A DNA stretch of 64,000 nucleotides from positions 82,502,985 through 82,566,984 of the forward strand of contig NC_037681.1 in the NCBI RefSeq assembly GCF_003255815.1. The letters are read 5' to 3'. The notes beneath the pieces were generated by a model that was not told the DNA's origin, did not search any database, and worked only from the letters and a program-made list of their open reading frames with translations. This DNA comes from Theropithecus gelada (taxonomy: Eukaryota > Chordata > Mammalia > Primates > Cercopithecidae). Numbering within the stretch: position 1 is the stretch's first letter; each line of letters begins with the position of its first letter. Shown one piece after another: positions 44,769 through 59,700 of this stretch. The translations under genes and the position numbers were made by a program.

Positions 44769-47700
44769 CTGATAAGAGAAAAACTTAGATTTCAAAACCA
44801 GACAGAATTTTAAGGCTGAAAAATGTTTAAGGCAATTAATAAAAGGAAAAACTGTATTAAGAACTGCTGTCACCTTGATGACTAGCAAACATTTATCAAA
44901 AGTAAAAACCTGGCCGGGCACGGTGGCTCATGCCTGTAATCCCAGCACTTTGGGAGGCCGAGGCAGGCGGATCACAAGGTCGGAAGTTCAAGACCAGCCT
45001 GACCAACATGGTGAAACCCCGTCTCTACTAAAAATACAAAAATTAGCCAGGTGTGGTGGCACATGCCTATAATCCCAGCTACTTGGGAGGTGGGAGGCTG
45101 AGGCAGGAGAATTGCTTGAACCCAGGAGGCGGAGGTTGCAGTGAGCCGAGATCGTGCCACTGCACTCCAGCTTGGGCGACAGAGCAAGACTTCATCTCAA
45201 AAAAAAAAAAAAAAAAAAAAAGTAAAACCTTTAAAAAAACAATGGCCAGGCGTGGTGGCTCACACCTGTAATCCCAGCTACTCGGGAGGCTGAGACAGGA
45301 GAATCACGTGAATCCCGGAGGCGGAGGTTGTAGTGAGCCAAGATTGTGGCACTGTGCTCCAGCCTGGGCAACAGAGCAAAACTCTGTCTCAAAAAAACCA
45401 ACCAACCAACCAAACAACAACAAAAAACCTTTAAAAAATATATGCCCTTTTGACCTCCTAAGAAAATGTGCAACCTGGAAACACTTACCACATCATCGAT
45501 TTTCAGAATGCTCCGAACAGTTTCAGTTGCAAGAGTCAGAGCACTGACTGACACTAACAGAGGCTGGACAACCAGTTCCTCCAAAATGTTGGAAATACCA
45601 CCCTGCAAATCAAATCAGCAGAAGTTGCTTTTAGTGTCTTTAATAATATACATCAGCAGCCACGTGGTTACCAGTGTACCTCAAGACCTAAATCTAGTTT
45701 TCCCTTTGTCTAGGCAGATTAGAATATGATACTCTACTAAGCCCTCTCTACACTGCGGGATGTTATTTCAACAAATAACATTTGGAAAAATTGTTAAAAT
45801 TTTTAACAATTTTAACAATTTGGAAAAACTGAATTAATGCTATAGTCACCCAATCCTAACTCACAAACAACTTCTAAGTATCACTTTTTTTTTTTTTTTA
45901 AGTTGGAGTCTCGCTCTGTTGCCCAGGCTGCAATGCAGTAGTGCAATCTCGGCTCACTGGAAGCTCCACCTCCCGGGTTCACGCCATTCTGCCTCGGCCT
46001 AGCTGGGACTATAGGTGCCCACCACCACGCCCAGCTAATTTTCTGTATTTTTAGTAGAGATAGTGTTTCACCATGTTAGCCAGGACGGTCTCGATCTCCT
46101 GATCTCATGATCAGCCTGCCTTGGCCTCCCAAAGTGCTGGGATTACAGGTGTGACCCGCTGCACCCTGCCACTTATTTTTAAATGTTGGAAAAATTAGCA
46201 AAATGATCAGTTAAAAATTATGATCATAGTTAAAAATTACAGTATCTTGGTTAGGCGCAGTGGCTCACGCCTATAATTCCAGCACTTTGGGAAACCAAGG
46301 CAGGCAGATCACGAGGTCAGGAGATTTGAGACCATCCTGGCCAACATAATGAAACACTGTCTCTACTAAAAATACAAAAAATTAGCCAGGCGTGGGGGCA
46401 AGCGCCTGCAGCCCCAACTACTCGGGAGGCTGAGGCAAGAAAATGGCTTGAACCCAGGAGGCGGAGGGTGCAGTGAGCCAAGATCGCGCCACTGCACTCC
46501 AGCCTGGGTGACAGTGAGACTCTGTCTCAAAAAAACAAAACAAACAAAACATTATCTGTTTAATGTTGAAATCATCTCTGAATTTTAATTCTTAATTAGA
46601 CCAACACCGGTCTAGTGTCTCATATTTCCCACCTTAAATTCTTCATTGAACCATCCTACTTCCCTTTATCCCAGGACTACTCCTGATGGCCTCTAACAGG
46701 CATCCTTGCTTCCAGTCTTCTCTTCTTAAAATATTCATGTCCTTAGCCTCATAATCTTTAGGCCACACGCGGTGGCTCACGCCTATAATCCTAGCACTTT
46801 GGAAGGCTGAGGCAGGCGAATTGCCTGGGCTCAGAAGTTCAAAACCAGCCTGGGCAACACAGTGAAACCCCGTCTCTACTAAAAAATACAAAAAAATTAG
46901 CCCGGCGTGGTGGCGGACGCCTGTAGTCCCAGCTACGCGGGAGGCTGAGGCAGGAGAATTGCTTGAACCTAGGAGAAGGTTGCAGTGAGCTGAGACAGTG
47001 CTACTGCACTCCAGCCTGGGTAACAGACCAAGATTCAGTCTCCAAAGAAAAAACAAACAAAAAACACTTTAGTGGATCCCAACTACGGGAAGGAAAAAAA
47101 AAATGGCAGGCTCAATAATCAAGGGCCTCCTCATTCTATTAATAGCTTTTTTTTTTTTTTTTTTGAGACGGAGTCTCGTCCTGTCGTGCAGGCTGGAGTG
47201 CAATGGTGTGATGTTGGCTCACTGCAACCTTCGCCTCCCTGGTTCAAGCAATTCTCCTGACTCAGCCTCCCCGTGTAGCTGGGAATAAAGGAGCCTGCCA
47301 CTTTGGCTAATTTTTTTTTTGTATTTTTAGCAGAGACGGGGTTTCGCCATGTTGGCCAGGCTGGTCTCAAACTCCTGCCCTCAGGTAATGTGCCCACCTC
47401 GGCCTCCCAAACAGCTGGGATTACAGGCGTGAGCCACCACGTCCAGCCTATTAATAGCTTTTATCTGATCTTTCCAACCTTAAAGCCCACTATTATCTTT
47501 AATATATAATCCCAGCTCTACACAGGTGAAGAACTACTTGGTCCTTCTCACCTGTAAAACCACTGCTTACCCATCTGTTTTTCCTCATCCCCTACCAACC
47601 AAAAATGAATCTTCATAAAGCTTTCCCTAAACAGACAGTTCCATCCTTTGGAGTTCTGTACCATACAGAAAATATAATGTTGGATTGTCAGTTCTTTCCC

Positions 47701-50700
47701 ATCATGTGTTTATTATTTGTCTCAACAAAACACCAATAAAAAAAAGCGGTATTATTACTATGTGATTACCTTACATAACTACACTAGCTCATGCTAACTA
47801 CAGCAATGATTTCTTATAGTCTTTAGTATATGCCAAGCATTTATCTAAGAGCTTGTTAACTAGAAATGCATTTAATTCTCACAACAGGCCTATGAGGGAA
47901 CTATTAATCATCTCTGTTTTTACACCTGAGGAAACTGAGGACCAGACTAAGTAACTTGCTAAAAGTTAGTAAGTGGCAGATTTAGTGAACAAGTAATACT
48001 TCCCCCTAAGATGTCACCACCTTCCTTCTCACTCAATGGCATAGATTAATTAACCTGCAGCAGGCCTCATATTTAAATCCAAGATTATGCTTTTCATTAT
48101 AGAGCTTTCCATTCAACAGATGACTACAAAACTTTTAATATTTTATACTAATCAACATTTTCTACATTAGAGAGTAAATGATTACCTTTCGGACATTAAT
48201 GCCTGAAGTTTTTTCTCCCTGGGCATGCCGGTTTCTTAGTTCTGTTACTGTAGAAATGGGATTCAGGCCGGCATTTTCAGCTAGTGTAGATGGAATGACC
48301 TCCATAGCATCTGCAAAAGCACGAACGCAGTAGGATTCCATACCACTCAGTGTTCGTGAATATTCAGTTAATCGTAGGGCCAACTCTATTTCTGGAGCAC
48401 CACCTCCTGCAATAAGAGCCCTGAAATTCACAAATATATTTTCAGCTTATTTTATCCAACAGAAATTTTTAATAATTTACTATTTATATCTTAAAAAACA
48501 GAATACAGTAGTTTTAATGTTCAAAACGTTACTTAATAATGTAACACTGACATTACCTCTTCTTCACTAAACAACGAATAACACATAGTGCATCATGAAT
48601 GGAGCGCTCTGCTTCTTCAATCACCAGTTTGTTAGAACCACGAACAACAATTGTAACTGTTTTTCCAGGGCTGGCACAACCTGTAATCTTCAGTAAACAA
48701 ATTCCAAATTAAGTATCTGAAGGGTTAAAAAAAACCCACACCGAAAACTAAGCAAATAAAAATTTAAATGTAATATTGTTACCTTGAGCAGTTTGCCAGA
48801 ACCATTTAAACTGACCTCCTCAGCTAACTCGGCAGAACCCAGCATGTCAGCAGTAAATTGGTCAATATGAGCAACTGGCTTGGTTCCAATTGTCTGGAAA
48901 AAAAAGTCAAATCCACAAATTAAGGCAACATTTATCTGATTATTAGACATTTTCCACAAATACAGATGTTGATGTTTTACCTTACAAATAAATTCAATGT
49001 CTTCTCTTTCAATATCCTTAATCACCATAATCTTCATTTTGTTCAAAAAGTGTAATGCAAGATCACTAAGAGCATCTCTAAAATACAAAATCAGTGATTA
49101 TGTCAATGCTAGGTTAAAAGAAAAATTTTGCTCTTCAAATGCCTTTAAGGTTTTAATTACTGTTTCTTAAATGACCAATCATTATTCCTGAAGAAAAATG
49201 CTTTAGTTTACTAAGTTCATAAGGTCAAAATTAAGATTTCCAGTTCTAAGGACATTTTAGTACAATTCCAGTATTAAAATGTACTCTGTCCCCAATGACA
49301 CTAATAACATACACAAAATAACTAGGTCACTATTTTTTCCCATTTATATATATATTTTTTTGAGATGGAATTTCACTCTTGTTGCCCAGGCTGGCGTGCA
49401 ATGGCACGATCTCAGCTCATTGCAACCCCCACCTCCTGGGTTCAAGCGATTCTCCTGCCTCAGTCTCCCAAGTGTACAGGCTCCTGCCACCACACCTGGC
49501 TAATTTTTGTATTTTTAGTAGAGACGGGGTTTTACCATGTTGGCCAGGCTGGTCTCGAACTCCTGACTTCAGATGATTCACGTGCCTTGGCCTCCTAAAG
49601 TGCTGGGATTACAGGCATAAGCCACCACACCTGGCCCATTTATTTAATAGAGACAGGGTCTCCCTATGTTGCCCAGGCCGGTCTCGAACTCAGGGCTCAA
49701 GAGATCCTCCCACCTCAGCCCCACAAAGTGCTGGGATTACAGGTGTGAGCCACAGTTCCTGACCTCATTTTTCTTAAAAAATGAGCACATCTTGGTAAAT
49801 TAAAGCTTATTAATACTTCATGAATTTAGAAGTATTTATCAGACTCCACAAATTTACACTTCCCCATGAACTGTGAATAATCTAACAACTCTGTGATACT
49901 AGAAAGGTAGATATTACTACTATCCCTATTATACAGATGAGCAAACTGTATAGGCAATTTGCTCATCTGTATAATTTGCATAGTGGGGGGCAATTTACTC
50001 AAGGTCAGTAGCTATTATATGATTGGGATTAGAACCAAGTCTTCTGAGTCTTCAATCAAAGACTATATAAAATGAACACCCACAGTACATTCTGGCATAT
50101 TAATAAATAGGAATGTGTCTATTAGGAAAAAATACTGGCCAGGCACAGTGGCTCACGTCTGTAATGCCAGCACTTTGGGGAGCCAACGCAGGTGGATCAC
50201 GAGGTCAGGAGTTCAAGACCAGCCTGACCAACATGGTAAAACCTCGTCTCCACTAAAAAGACAAAAATTAGCCAGGCATGGTGGCACATGCCCATGACAA
50301 GGCAAGCAATTGCACAGACCTTTAAATAAATTCCACTTTTAACCAGGTAATTAATTCTGCAACAAACTTGGTTTTTAAAAGAACAAGGCTTGATGTTTAG
50401 GACCTTGGTCTAGGAAAAATTATATATCCCACATTTAAAAGGGAGGATAGAGCCGGGCGTGGTGGCTCATGCCTGTAATCCCAGCACTTTGGGAGGCCGA
50501 AGCTGGTGGATCACCTGAAGTTGGGAGTTTGAGACCAGCCTGACTAACAGAGAAACCCTGTCTCTACTAAAAATACAAAATTAGTCGGGTGTGGTGGTGC
50601 ATGCCTGTAATCCCAACTACTCGGGAGGCTGAGGCAGGAGACTTGCTTGAACCCAGGAGGCAGAGGTTGCAGTGAGCCAAGACTGCACCATTGCATTCCA

Positions 50701-53700
50701 GCCTGGGCAACAAGAGCAAAACTCCAGTTAAAATGCAGATTTCTGGTGGTTTACCCAATTCAAATGTTTCTATAAAAATTGCTATTAGAGGCTGGGCATG
50801 GTGGCTCACGCCTGTAATCCCAGCACTTTGGGAGGCCGAGGTGGGCAGATCACGAGGTCAGGAGATCAACATCACCCTGGCTAACATGGTGAAACCCTGT
50901 CTCTACTAAAAAAATACAAAAAACTAGCCGGGCGTGGTGGTGGGCACCTGTACTCCCACCTGGAGGCTGAGGCAGGAGAATGGCATGAACTCGGGAGGCG
51001 GAGCTTGCAGTGAGCCGACACCGCGCCACTGCACTCCAGCCTGGGCCCAGGCCAGACTCCGTCTCAAACAAAAAAAACACAAAAAAAACAAAATTATACC
51101 TTTATTGTTTTAAATTTACAAGTCATATATTTCTTTAAAGTGCTTTTCCTAGACATCTTAACTGAACTTACACCATTTGTTTCCCTTGGTCTGAGCAAAT
51201 GATGGTACAATATTGAGGCCTAACACTTTATCTCTGTGCTTTTAAAATAAAAATTCTCTATTTCGTTTCACCTAAGAGTTGTCCCTTAAAAAATATGAAT
51301 TTAGAGTAAGTGATTAAATCAAATATTTTATCAGAAAAAATAAACTGCTAGTGGAGATTCAAAATTATTATTAAGGGATGAACAAAATAAATAGTCCCAC
51401 ACCTTAGAATAGACTTCTGTATGAGAAGGACATTACATCCTGTTTTTTTAATTTGCTTCACTAAATTTAAAATATAGGCTCTCTCTTCTCGCAGCACTCG
51501 GTCCATCTGGGCATAGTCAGAAACCACTATTTGATTATCCATCTGTTTAAAAAAAACATCATAATTTGCATTGTAAGATATTTTAACTTTAAAAGTAGAA
51601 TTTTAAGTGAAAATACTATGTACTGTATAAATTCAACCAAAACTATACCAAGCAATAAATTATACAGACATGCATAGAAAAGAGTCTGGATAAGATACAT
51701 ACCCCAAATTTCATTCTTACTTTCAACTAAATACAATGGCATCTTACTTTTTTGCAGGTACATTTTTTATAACCAAAAAATATAAAATGGGTATCCTAGT
51801 TGTTTCTAAAAGATGGAGTCCCTCTCTAATCTGTGAATTTGCAAATTAACAACGATGAAAAGATGGGGTCCCACTATGTTGCCCCGGCTGGAGTGGAGTG
51901 CAGGGACTATTCACAGGTGATGGAATAGCACACTGCAGCCTCAAACTCCTAGGTTCAAGCAATTTTTCTGCTTAAATTTCCCGAGGAGCTGGGACAACAG
52001 GCATCGCTGCAATTGGCTAGTTCTCAATTTCAATATCCAAATTGAGGATGTAGACTTGTCACTTGTTGCACCAACAATTTCTATTTTTGTCTCAATTCTA
52101 GTAATTCTTTTGAGATCTATGCTTTAAATCACTAGAAGTATTTTCTATTTTTAATAAAGAAATGCCTAAGTTATTAAAAAGTTAAACACAGAACCAATTT
52201 CATTTGGATTCTACTTACATCTGTTTTGGGAGCAGATAAGCAAAACTGAATAAGCCCAATCTTGGCCTTTTCAACTCTGGTTATGCCAGAATTTGATACT
52301 TTTTGGGTGAGAACCAGCCCTTCCACCAACTCACAGTCATCAATTGTCCCACTAAGAAAAAAACAAAGAGGGGAAGTTAAGAGGGAGTGGACATCTGTAC
52401 ATTTAATAGATTGTCAACAGATTAAAAGTCATCAGTCCAATAAACTGTGATTCAGCCTCACATTTACTATTGCCCCATTACTGGATCTCTTTGATCCACT
52501 GCTGTCTTATTATCATAAAGTAATATAAACAAAATCTTGAGATCCACTTACTAATACAAGTTCTCATGAAAACAAAACCAAAAAGAGAAAAGAGAGCTTT
52601 GTGACCTTCATCTAGGTGTTTGTAACTTACTTATTTTTGGCAATCTTATGCTCATTTTCAAATTTTTTTTTCAAGTTGCAATTAGAGATGCTTACCCAAG
52701 CTTCTTAACTATTTTAATATCTCTAAGATCTACACTGGTGGCTGTGGCTGGGTCAATCACTTTCATCACTGCATTTACACTCATTGGAGAAAGCAGACTT
52801 GAATACTGAGAAACAACCTAGATTTAAAAAAAAAAAAAAAGTTACTTTCACAGTAGAAAAAGTCCTAACTTTTCAATGACAAATATACTTAAGAAGGGCT
52901 CTAATAATTTTTGCAGTAGGGTGTGCGTGCGAAGAGGGAAACACCCACAAGAAGACAGTCCATAAACTGTCTTTTCCATTCAGGTTGTCACCAGGGGCAC
53001 AAAATAAAAACATGTATGCTTGCTTTTTTCTTTTATTAATATAATAGCCAGGACTGTAGAATATCAAAGTTTTACAGGAAATCCAAAAAGCATAAATTTA
53101 ATTTTACGTGAATATTTCCTATCTAAAATCAATGTGTGATGAGGCATCAATGTTATGTATGTACATTCCTGATGAGGGGTTGATAAAAATTGCTAACATT
53201 TATCAATCACTTAACACATGCCAGGCAGTGGTCTCAGAACTTTACATATTAACTCATTCAATCTTCAGATGGAGAAACTGGAGCCAAGAGGTCAAGTCAT
53301 TTTGGCCAAACTAACAGCGTAGTTAAGTGGTGAAGTCAGCATTGAACAAACACAAGCAGTCTAGACTCAATGACTAGTGCTTGTAACCATTTAGCTATAC
53401 TATCTATATCAGTTCTGGGGACATCCAACAGTATCACTTAGTGTCCCTAACACCATCTAACATTCAAACAAAATCAATGTATGGACTTAATACTGATTTT
53501 TAAAAGGAAAAAGGATTAGGGGATGGACGGGACAAACACAGGACATTACAGAAAACAAGTGACATGAATTCTACAGAAATTTAAAAGTACAACACTGCTT
53601 TAAGCTTGGTAAATAAGAAAAGCAGCATATGTATTAGTTAAGGGATGGACCACGATAAGTAGCCTGTCCTGGGTTCAAATCTCAGCTCTTTCTGTTAGCG

Positions 53701-56700
53701 GTCCTTGGATAAGTTACTTCTCTAGATCTACTCTCTTCATCTATAAAATGGGGATATGACTGAGGGCCTTGAAGAGGATAATAAATGTAAAAAACTTATC
53801 ACAATGCCCACCATATAAAGTATTCAATAAAAATTAGCTATACTGCCAGAGACCTATGGCAGTCTTTCTGATTTGGCAGAGGAAAAGGTTTCTTACAGGC
53901 AAATTAAAATATCTAGCTTTACCAAAACACTGTTACAATGCATTAAATAGAGAAGTGGATATGGATATAGTATATATTAAATATTCCAACTCCTTTGTTA
54001 GCCTTATGGCTCGTTTCCTCTCTTAATCTTAAATCAATTCAATTACACAGATTATAACAGTTACCTAGTCACTCCTGAAACTTACTATTTATGTACTGTA
54101 TAGCAACAAGAATCACAGAGTAACACACATTAATTTGACAACTATCTGTTAGTGCTTGCCTCACCTTTGAGTTCAGTGAAGTGGTTGCACTATTTAACAA
54201 AGTTTCTCTGTCACTCAGTTCCACAGGTCGAGACATGTCAGTCAAGATTTCAATGCCCTTTTCCAGGGCCTTCTGGAATGACTCAGAAATGATGGTTGGA
54301 TGAATCCCTGTCATTTGTGAAAGTCTAGTTATTTAATTATAACAGGTAAACTACACATTTGACATGACTTAAAAATTTTCTATTCATTAATGTCAAAGCA
54401 AGCACAAATTTAACTATTCTTAATAGTAGCTTCAGTAACCTGCTAACAATGACTAATAATTTACTTCCATCCAATTTAAAATAGATTACATACTTATTAA
54501 TACTTAAGACTAAAGCCAAATTTTATACCTTTTTTTTTGGGGGGGGACAGGGTCTCACTCGGTCACCCAGGCTGGAGTGCAGCGGCCTGATCTTAGCTCA
54601 CTATAGCCTCAACCTCCCAGGCTCAAGTGATCCTCCCACCTTAGCCTCCTGAGTAGCTGGGACTACTGACACATGCCACCACACCTGGCTTTTTTTTTTT
54701 TTTTCAGTGGAGACAGGGTTTTGCCACGTTGCCCAGTCTGGTCTCAACTCTTTGGGCTCAATTGATCTGCCAGCCTCAACCTCCCAAAGTGCCGGGGATT
54801 ACAAGGTCACCACACCTGGCCGATACTTTTAAAAATATCACAAATCTACATAATGAGTAGAGTAAGTGATTGGAGAGTCACTACTATAATTAAATACCAT
54901 TTACTAAAGCAAGGACAACCCTGACTTTCTCTCCCAAATCTTACTTGTACAAGAGTCTAAGATTAGTAATATTTCTACCACTCATTTTTTTTTTTTTTTG
55001 AGACGGAGTTCACTCTTGTTGCCCAGGCTGGAGTGCGATGGCATGATCCTGGCTCACTGCAACCTCCGCCTCCTGGGTTCAAGCGATTCTCTTGCCTTAG
55101 CTGGGATTACAGGCATGTGCCACCATGCCTGGCTAATTTTTTGTATTTAGTAGAGACAGGGTTTCACTATGTTGGTCAGGCTGGTCTTGAACTCCTGACC
55201 TCAGGGGATCCACCCACCTCGGTCTCCTAAAGTGCTGGGATTACAGGCGTGAGCCACCATGTCCGGCCTCTACCACTCATTTTTGAACAACAATTGAGTT
55301 CCATTCAAAAAGGAGCCCAGCAAATATCAGCAGCCAAAGGAAAATTTCTTCTAATTTCTATTATAAATATAGCAAAATCTAAAACTTTAAAAAATTATTG
55401 GTAAAAAGATTAGGTATCCCAAATTAAATCTTAAATCCCGTATTACTTATGAATAACTTGGCTTTTCCTAAAGTTTGTTCTTTTAAACTTTTCTTTATTC
55501 AGTAATAAAGTACATCCTACCCACCTTTCTGAAGAAGCTTGGTACACGAATCTAAGAGGGAGCCAGCAATGATGACTACTGATGTGGTGCCATCCCCTGC
55601 TTCTATATCTTGAGCCTTAGACAGCTCCACCAGCTAAGTGAACAGAAAATGCCAAGTTGCTCAATGAGAAATGAGAGAACCCAGTAACACCTAATTCAAG
55701 TAATCACACCAGTGTCACAAACAGAATTTGAGGATTCAACATGATTCCTGATTTCTGATTTGTTGTCTACCTTGGGTTTCATTTAAAATTAAAGACTAAT
55801 AGATGATCTCCAGTTCAGATTGTGGGTTGTCATCTCCCCCTGCCCTGCTACTCAAAGGTTCTAATCAGAAAGCAAAAATGTATCATAGGTACTCTATAGA
55901 CTTGGAAGCTAAGAAATGGGGCATTCCAGATGAGACTAGAGTATCTTTTTTTTTTTTTTTTTTTGAGACAGGGTCTCACTCTGTCACCCAGACTGGAGTA
56001 CAGCAGTGTGATCATGGCCCACTACAGCCTCCACCTCCTGGGCTCAAGAGATCCTCCTGTTTCAGTCTCCCAAGTAGCTGGGGCTATAGGTGCATGCTAA
56101 CACATGTGGCTACTTTTCTAAAAAACAGTTTTGTTTTTTGTTTTGTTTTTTACAGAGGTGGGGTCCCATTATGTTGCCTAGAATGCTCTCGAACTCCTGG
56201 GCTCAAACAATCCTCCTGCTTCAGTCTCCCAAAGTGCTGAGATTACAAGCATGAATCACCATTCCCAGCCTCAGAGTATCAACTCTTTTGCCAAGTTTAT
56301 TTGAATAGACCCCTTATAAGTATAATCTGATTCATTAAAAAGCCATCTTTTCTTAATTGGTAGATGGCACAACGTATGAAGCCTCAGGACCATCCAAGAA
56401 AACAGCAAAACTTCACGTAGCAGTGAAGTTTTGTTTTATTTAACAATGCTTTATGTTCCAAATAAGATGCTTATTTTCCTATAATAAACTATCATTTTTT
56501 TTCAACATTTTAATAGCAATATTATATATAGACTTGTCACTTCTGGATAACAAAATTTTTTTGTTGTAAAATAGTATGTGGTAATTATACAAAATTTGGA
56601 AAATACAGAAAGAAGAAATTAAAATGTGTCAAATGAATATTTTTGAAGCAAAGACCATTAGTATTTGTATGTAGTATGTTGGTTTATTTCCAATCATTTT

Positions 56701-59700
56701 CTATTTTTTAAGTAAGCTCACAGTATATAATTTTATCTTTTGTTTTTCATGTAATGTTTCATTAGTGTTTTTCCTCATTATAAAAATCTTCATGAACAAT
56801 TTTTAATGGCTGTACGATTAACATGCTGTGGTATACTATTTGTTTAAACATTTTCCTATCATTGGATATTTTGCCTATTCCAGGTTGTTTCGATTATACA
56901 TAAATTCGATCAGTATCTTTGTAAAAAAAAAAAAGTTTTTTAAAAGCCATCTTTACATAACTCAAAGGGATTTTTTTGATAGAAGTTTTTTTTTTTTTTT
57001 TTGAGATGGAATTTTACCGTCACCCAAGCTGGAGTCAAGTGGCGCGATCTCAGCTCACTGTAACCTCTACCTCCCGAGTTCAAGCAATTCTCCTGTCTCT
57101 GCCTCCCAAGTAGCTGAAATTAAAGGCATGCACCAGCATGCCCAGCTAATTTTTTTATTTTTAGTAGAGATGGGGTTTCATGATGTTGGCCAGGTTGGTG
57201 TCGAACTCCTGACCTCAGGTGATCCACCTGCCTCAGCCTCCCAAAGTGCTGGGATCCCAGGCATGAGCCACTACGCCCGGCCTGAGAGAAATTTATTTCT
57301 AATGCATTTGTTTTTGCTCATATGACTTGACAACAGGTTTATGTTTTTAATCTCCTCATTCCTCAAGTGTATGCCAAGTTTCCATGGACAAGTATAAGGT
57401 AAAAGAAGTAAAATAGGGCTGGGCGCGGTGGCTCAAACCTGTAATCCCAGCACTTTGGGAGGCCGAGACGGGCGGATCACGAGGTCAGGAGATGGAGACC
57501 ATCCTGGCTAACCCGGTGAAACCCCGTCTCTACTAAAAAATACAAAAAAAAAAACTAGCCAGGCAAGGCGGCGGGCGCCTGTAGTCCCAGCTGCTCAGGA
57601 GGCTGAGGCAGGAGAATGGCGTAAACCCGGGAGGCAGAGCTTGCGGTGAGCTGAGATCCGGCCACTGCACTCCAGCCTGGGCGACAGAGCGAGACTCTGT
57701 CTCAAAAAAAAAAAAAAAAAAAAAAAAGTAGTAAAATAATTACTGTTTCCAGCAGATTTTTAGACAATGCATTTTCTTCTGTGGACATGTGAACTGTTAT
57801 GCACCATATTCTAATAAGAACACAATAATCATTTGAGAGGAAAAATACTCATTTCCATGGACAAGTATAAGGTGACTTGTGTTTTGTTTTGTTTTGAGAC
57901 AGGGTCTCACTTTGTCACCCAGGCTGGAGTGCAGTGGCCCAATCAAGCTCACTACCACCTCTGCCCCTGGACTCAAGTGATTCTCCCACCTCAGCCTCCC
58001 GAGTAGCTGAGACCACAGGTGCGCACCACCACACCCAGCTATTATTTTTTGTGTTTTCAGTAGAGACAAGGTCTCACCATGTTGGCCAAGCTGGTCTCAA
58101 ACTCCTGAGCTCAAGCAATCCTCCCACCTTGGCTTCCCAAAGTGCCGGGATTACAGGTGTGAGCCACTGTGCCCAGCTGTTTTTTTTTCTTTTTCCTGGG
58201 GTTTCACTCTGTCACCCAGAATGGAGTGTGGTGGTGTGATTATAGCTCACTGCAGCCACAAACTCCTGAGCTCAAACAATCCTCCCATGTCAGCCTAAGG
58301 AGTGGCTGGGACTAAAGGTATGCACCACCATGCCTGGCTTGATTTGTGTTTTATCATCACCTCACATCAAAAAGCACAATGTTAGGCACAAAATGTATCC
58401 TAAAAATATGCCTGTTTAGCACAAAAAGTGTTAATTGTGCTTAAATACGTGATCAAACAAATAAATTTAACTGTTTACCAAATATCAAATACACTTAAAA
58501 AAGAAGACTCACCTAGCCAGGCGCGGTGGCTCATGCCTATAATCCCAGCACTTTGGGAGGCCGAGGCAGGTGGATCATAAGGTCAGGAGTTTGAGACCAG
58601 CCTGACCAACATGGCGAAACCCGTCTCTACTGAAAATATAAAAACTAGCCAGGCGTGGTGGTGCGTACCTGTAATCCCAGCTACTCAGCAGGCTAAGGCA
58701 GGAGAATTGCTTGAATTCAGGAGGTGGAGGCTGCAGTGGGTTGAGACTGCACCATGGCATTCCAGCCTGGGTGACAGAGCAAGACTCTGTCTCAAAAAAA
58801 AAAAAAAAAAAGACTCACCTAAAATTATACTTACCATTCTGGCTGCTGGGTGTAACACTTGCATTTGTTTCAGAATGGTAGCACCATCATTTGTAATGGT
58901 TACATCACCTTTTCCATCTTGAATCTAGAAAAAAATTTTAAAGTTGTATTTCAGTGTGACACCTTAACAGTTTCATTAAACTTTTATATTTCAAAATAGA
59001 GAAGTTAATTTCTGTTTGCAAAGTACTGAATTTTAAATTATCTTCCCTTACATTAGCATAATAATTTAAGAATATGCAATAACAGGCTGGGCACGGTGGC
59101 TCATGCCTGTAATCCCAGCACTTTGGGAGGCCGAGGCAAGCTGATCACCTGAAGTGGAGAGTTCAAGACCAGTCTGACCCATGGAGAAACCCCATCTCTA
59201 CTGAAAATACAGAATTAGCCGGGCGTGGTGGCACATGCCTATAATCCTAGCTACTAGGGAGGCTGAGGCAGGAGAATCGCTCGAACCTGGGAGGCGGGGG
59301 TCGCGGTGAGCTGAGATCATGCGATTGCCTGGACAACAAGGGCGAAACTTCGTCTCAAAAAAAAAAAAAAAAAAAGAATATGCACAACAGTCCAACTTTA
59401 CAAAAGAAAAAAGTGCCTTTGTTGCAGGGTAATCTAAAAGTGAAGAAACGCAGACACACAAAAAAGAAAAAAAGGAAAAATATTATAAAGAAGCACTTGC
59501 TATCTTTAATAATTTCTTATTAATCAGAAGCATGATTTCCACCATGGATGCCCTAAAGGAGTACCATGCAATGCGGTGAACACAATTCTTACAGTCAACA
59601 CAGTAACTTTTTTCCTTTTTTGTACTACAAAAAGGACAACAGCATTTTTGGGAAGGACAGATTTTCAAACATCCAGAGAGGAGAATAATCTGTAGTATCA

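Larger units (their letters stand above)
51093..54164. other. CCT4 introns 5-8, Alu-poor
   Basis: 3 kb around exons 6-8 with only a fossil monomer and two MIRs, in contrast to the rest of the gene. Confidence 0.6.
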
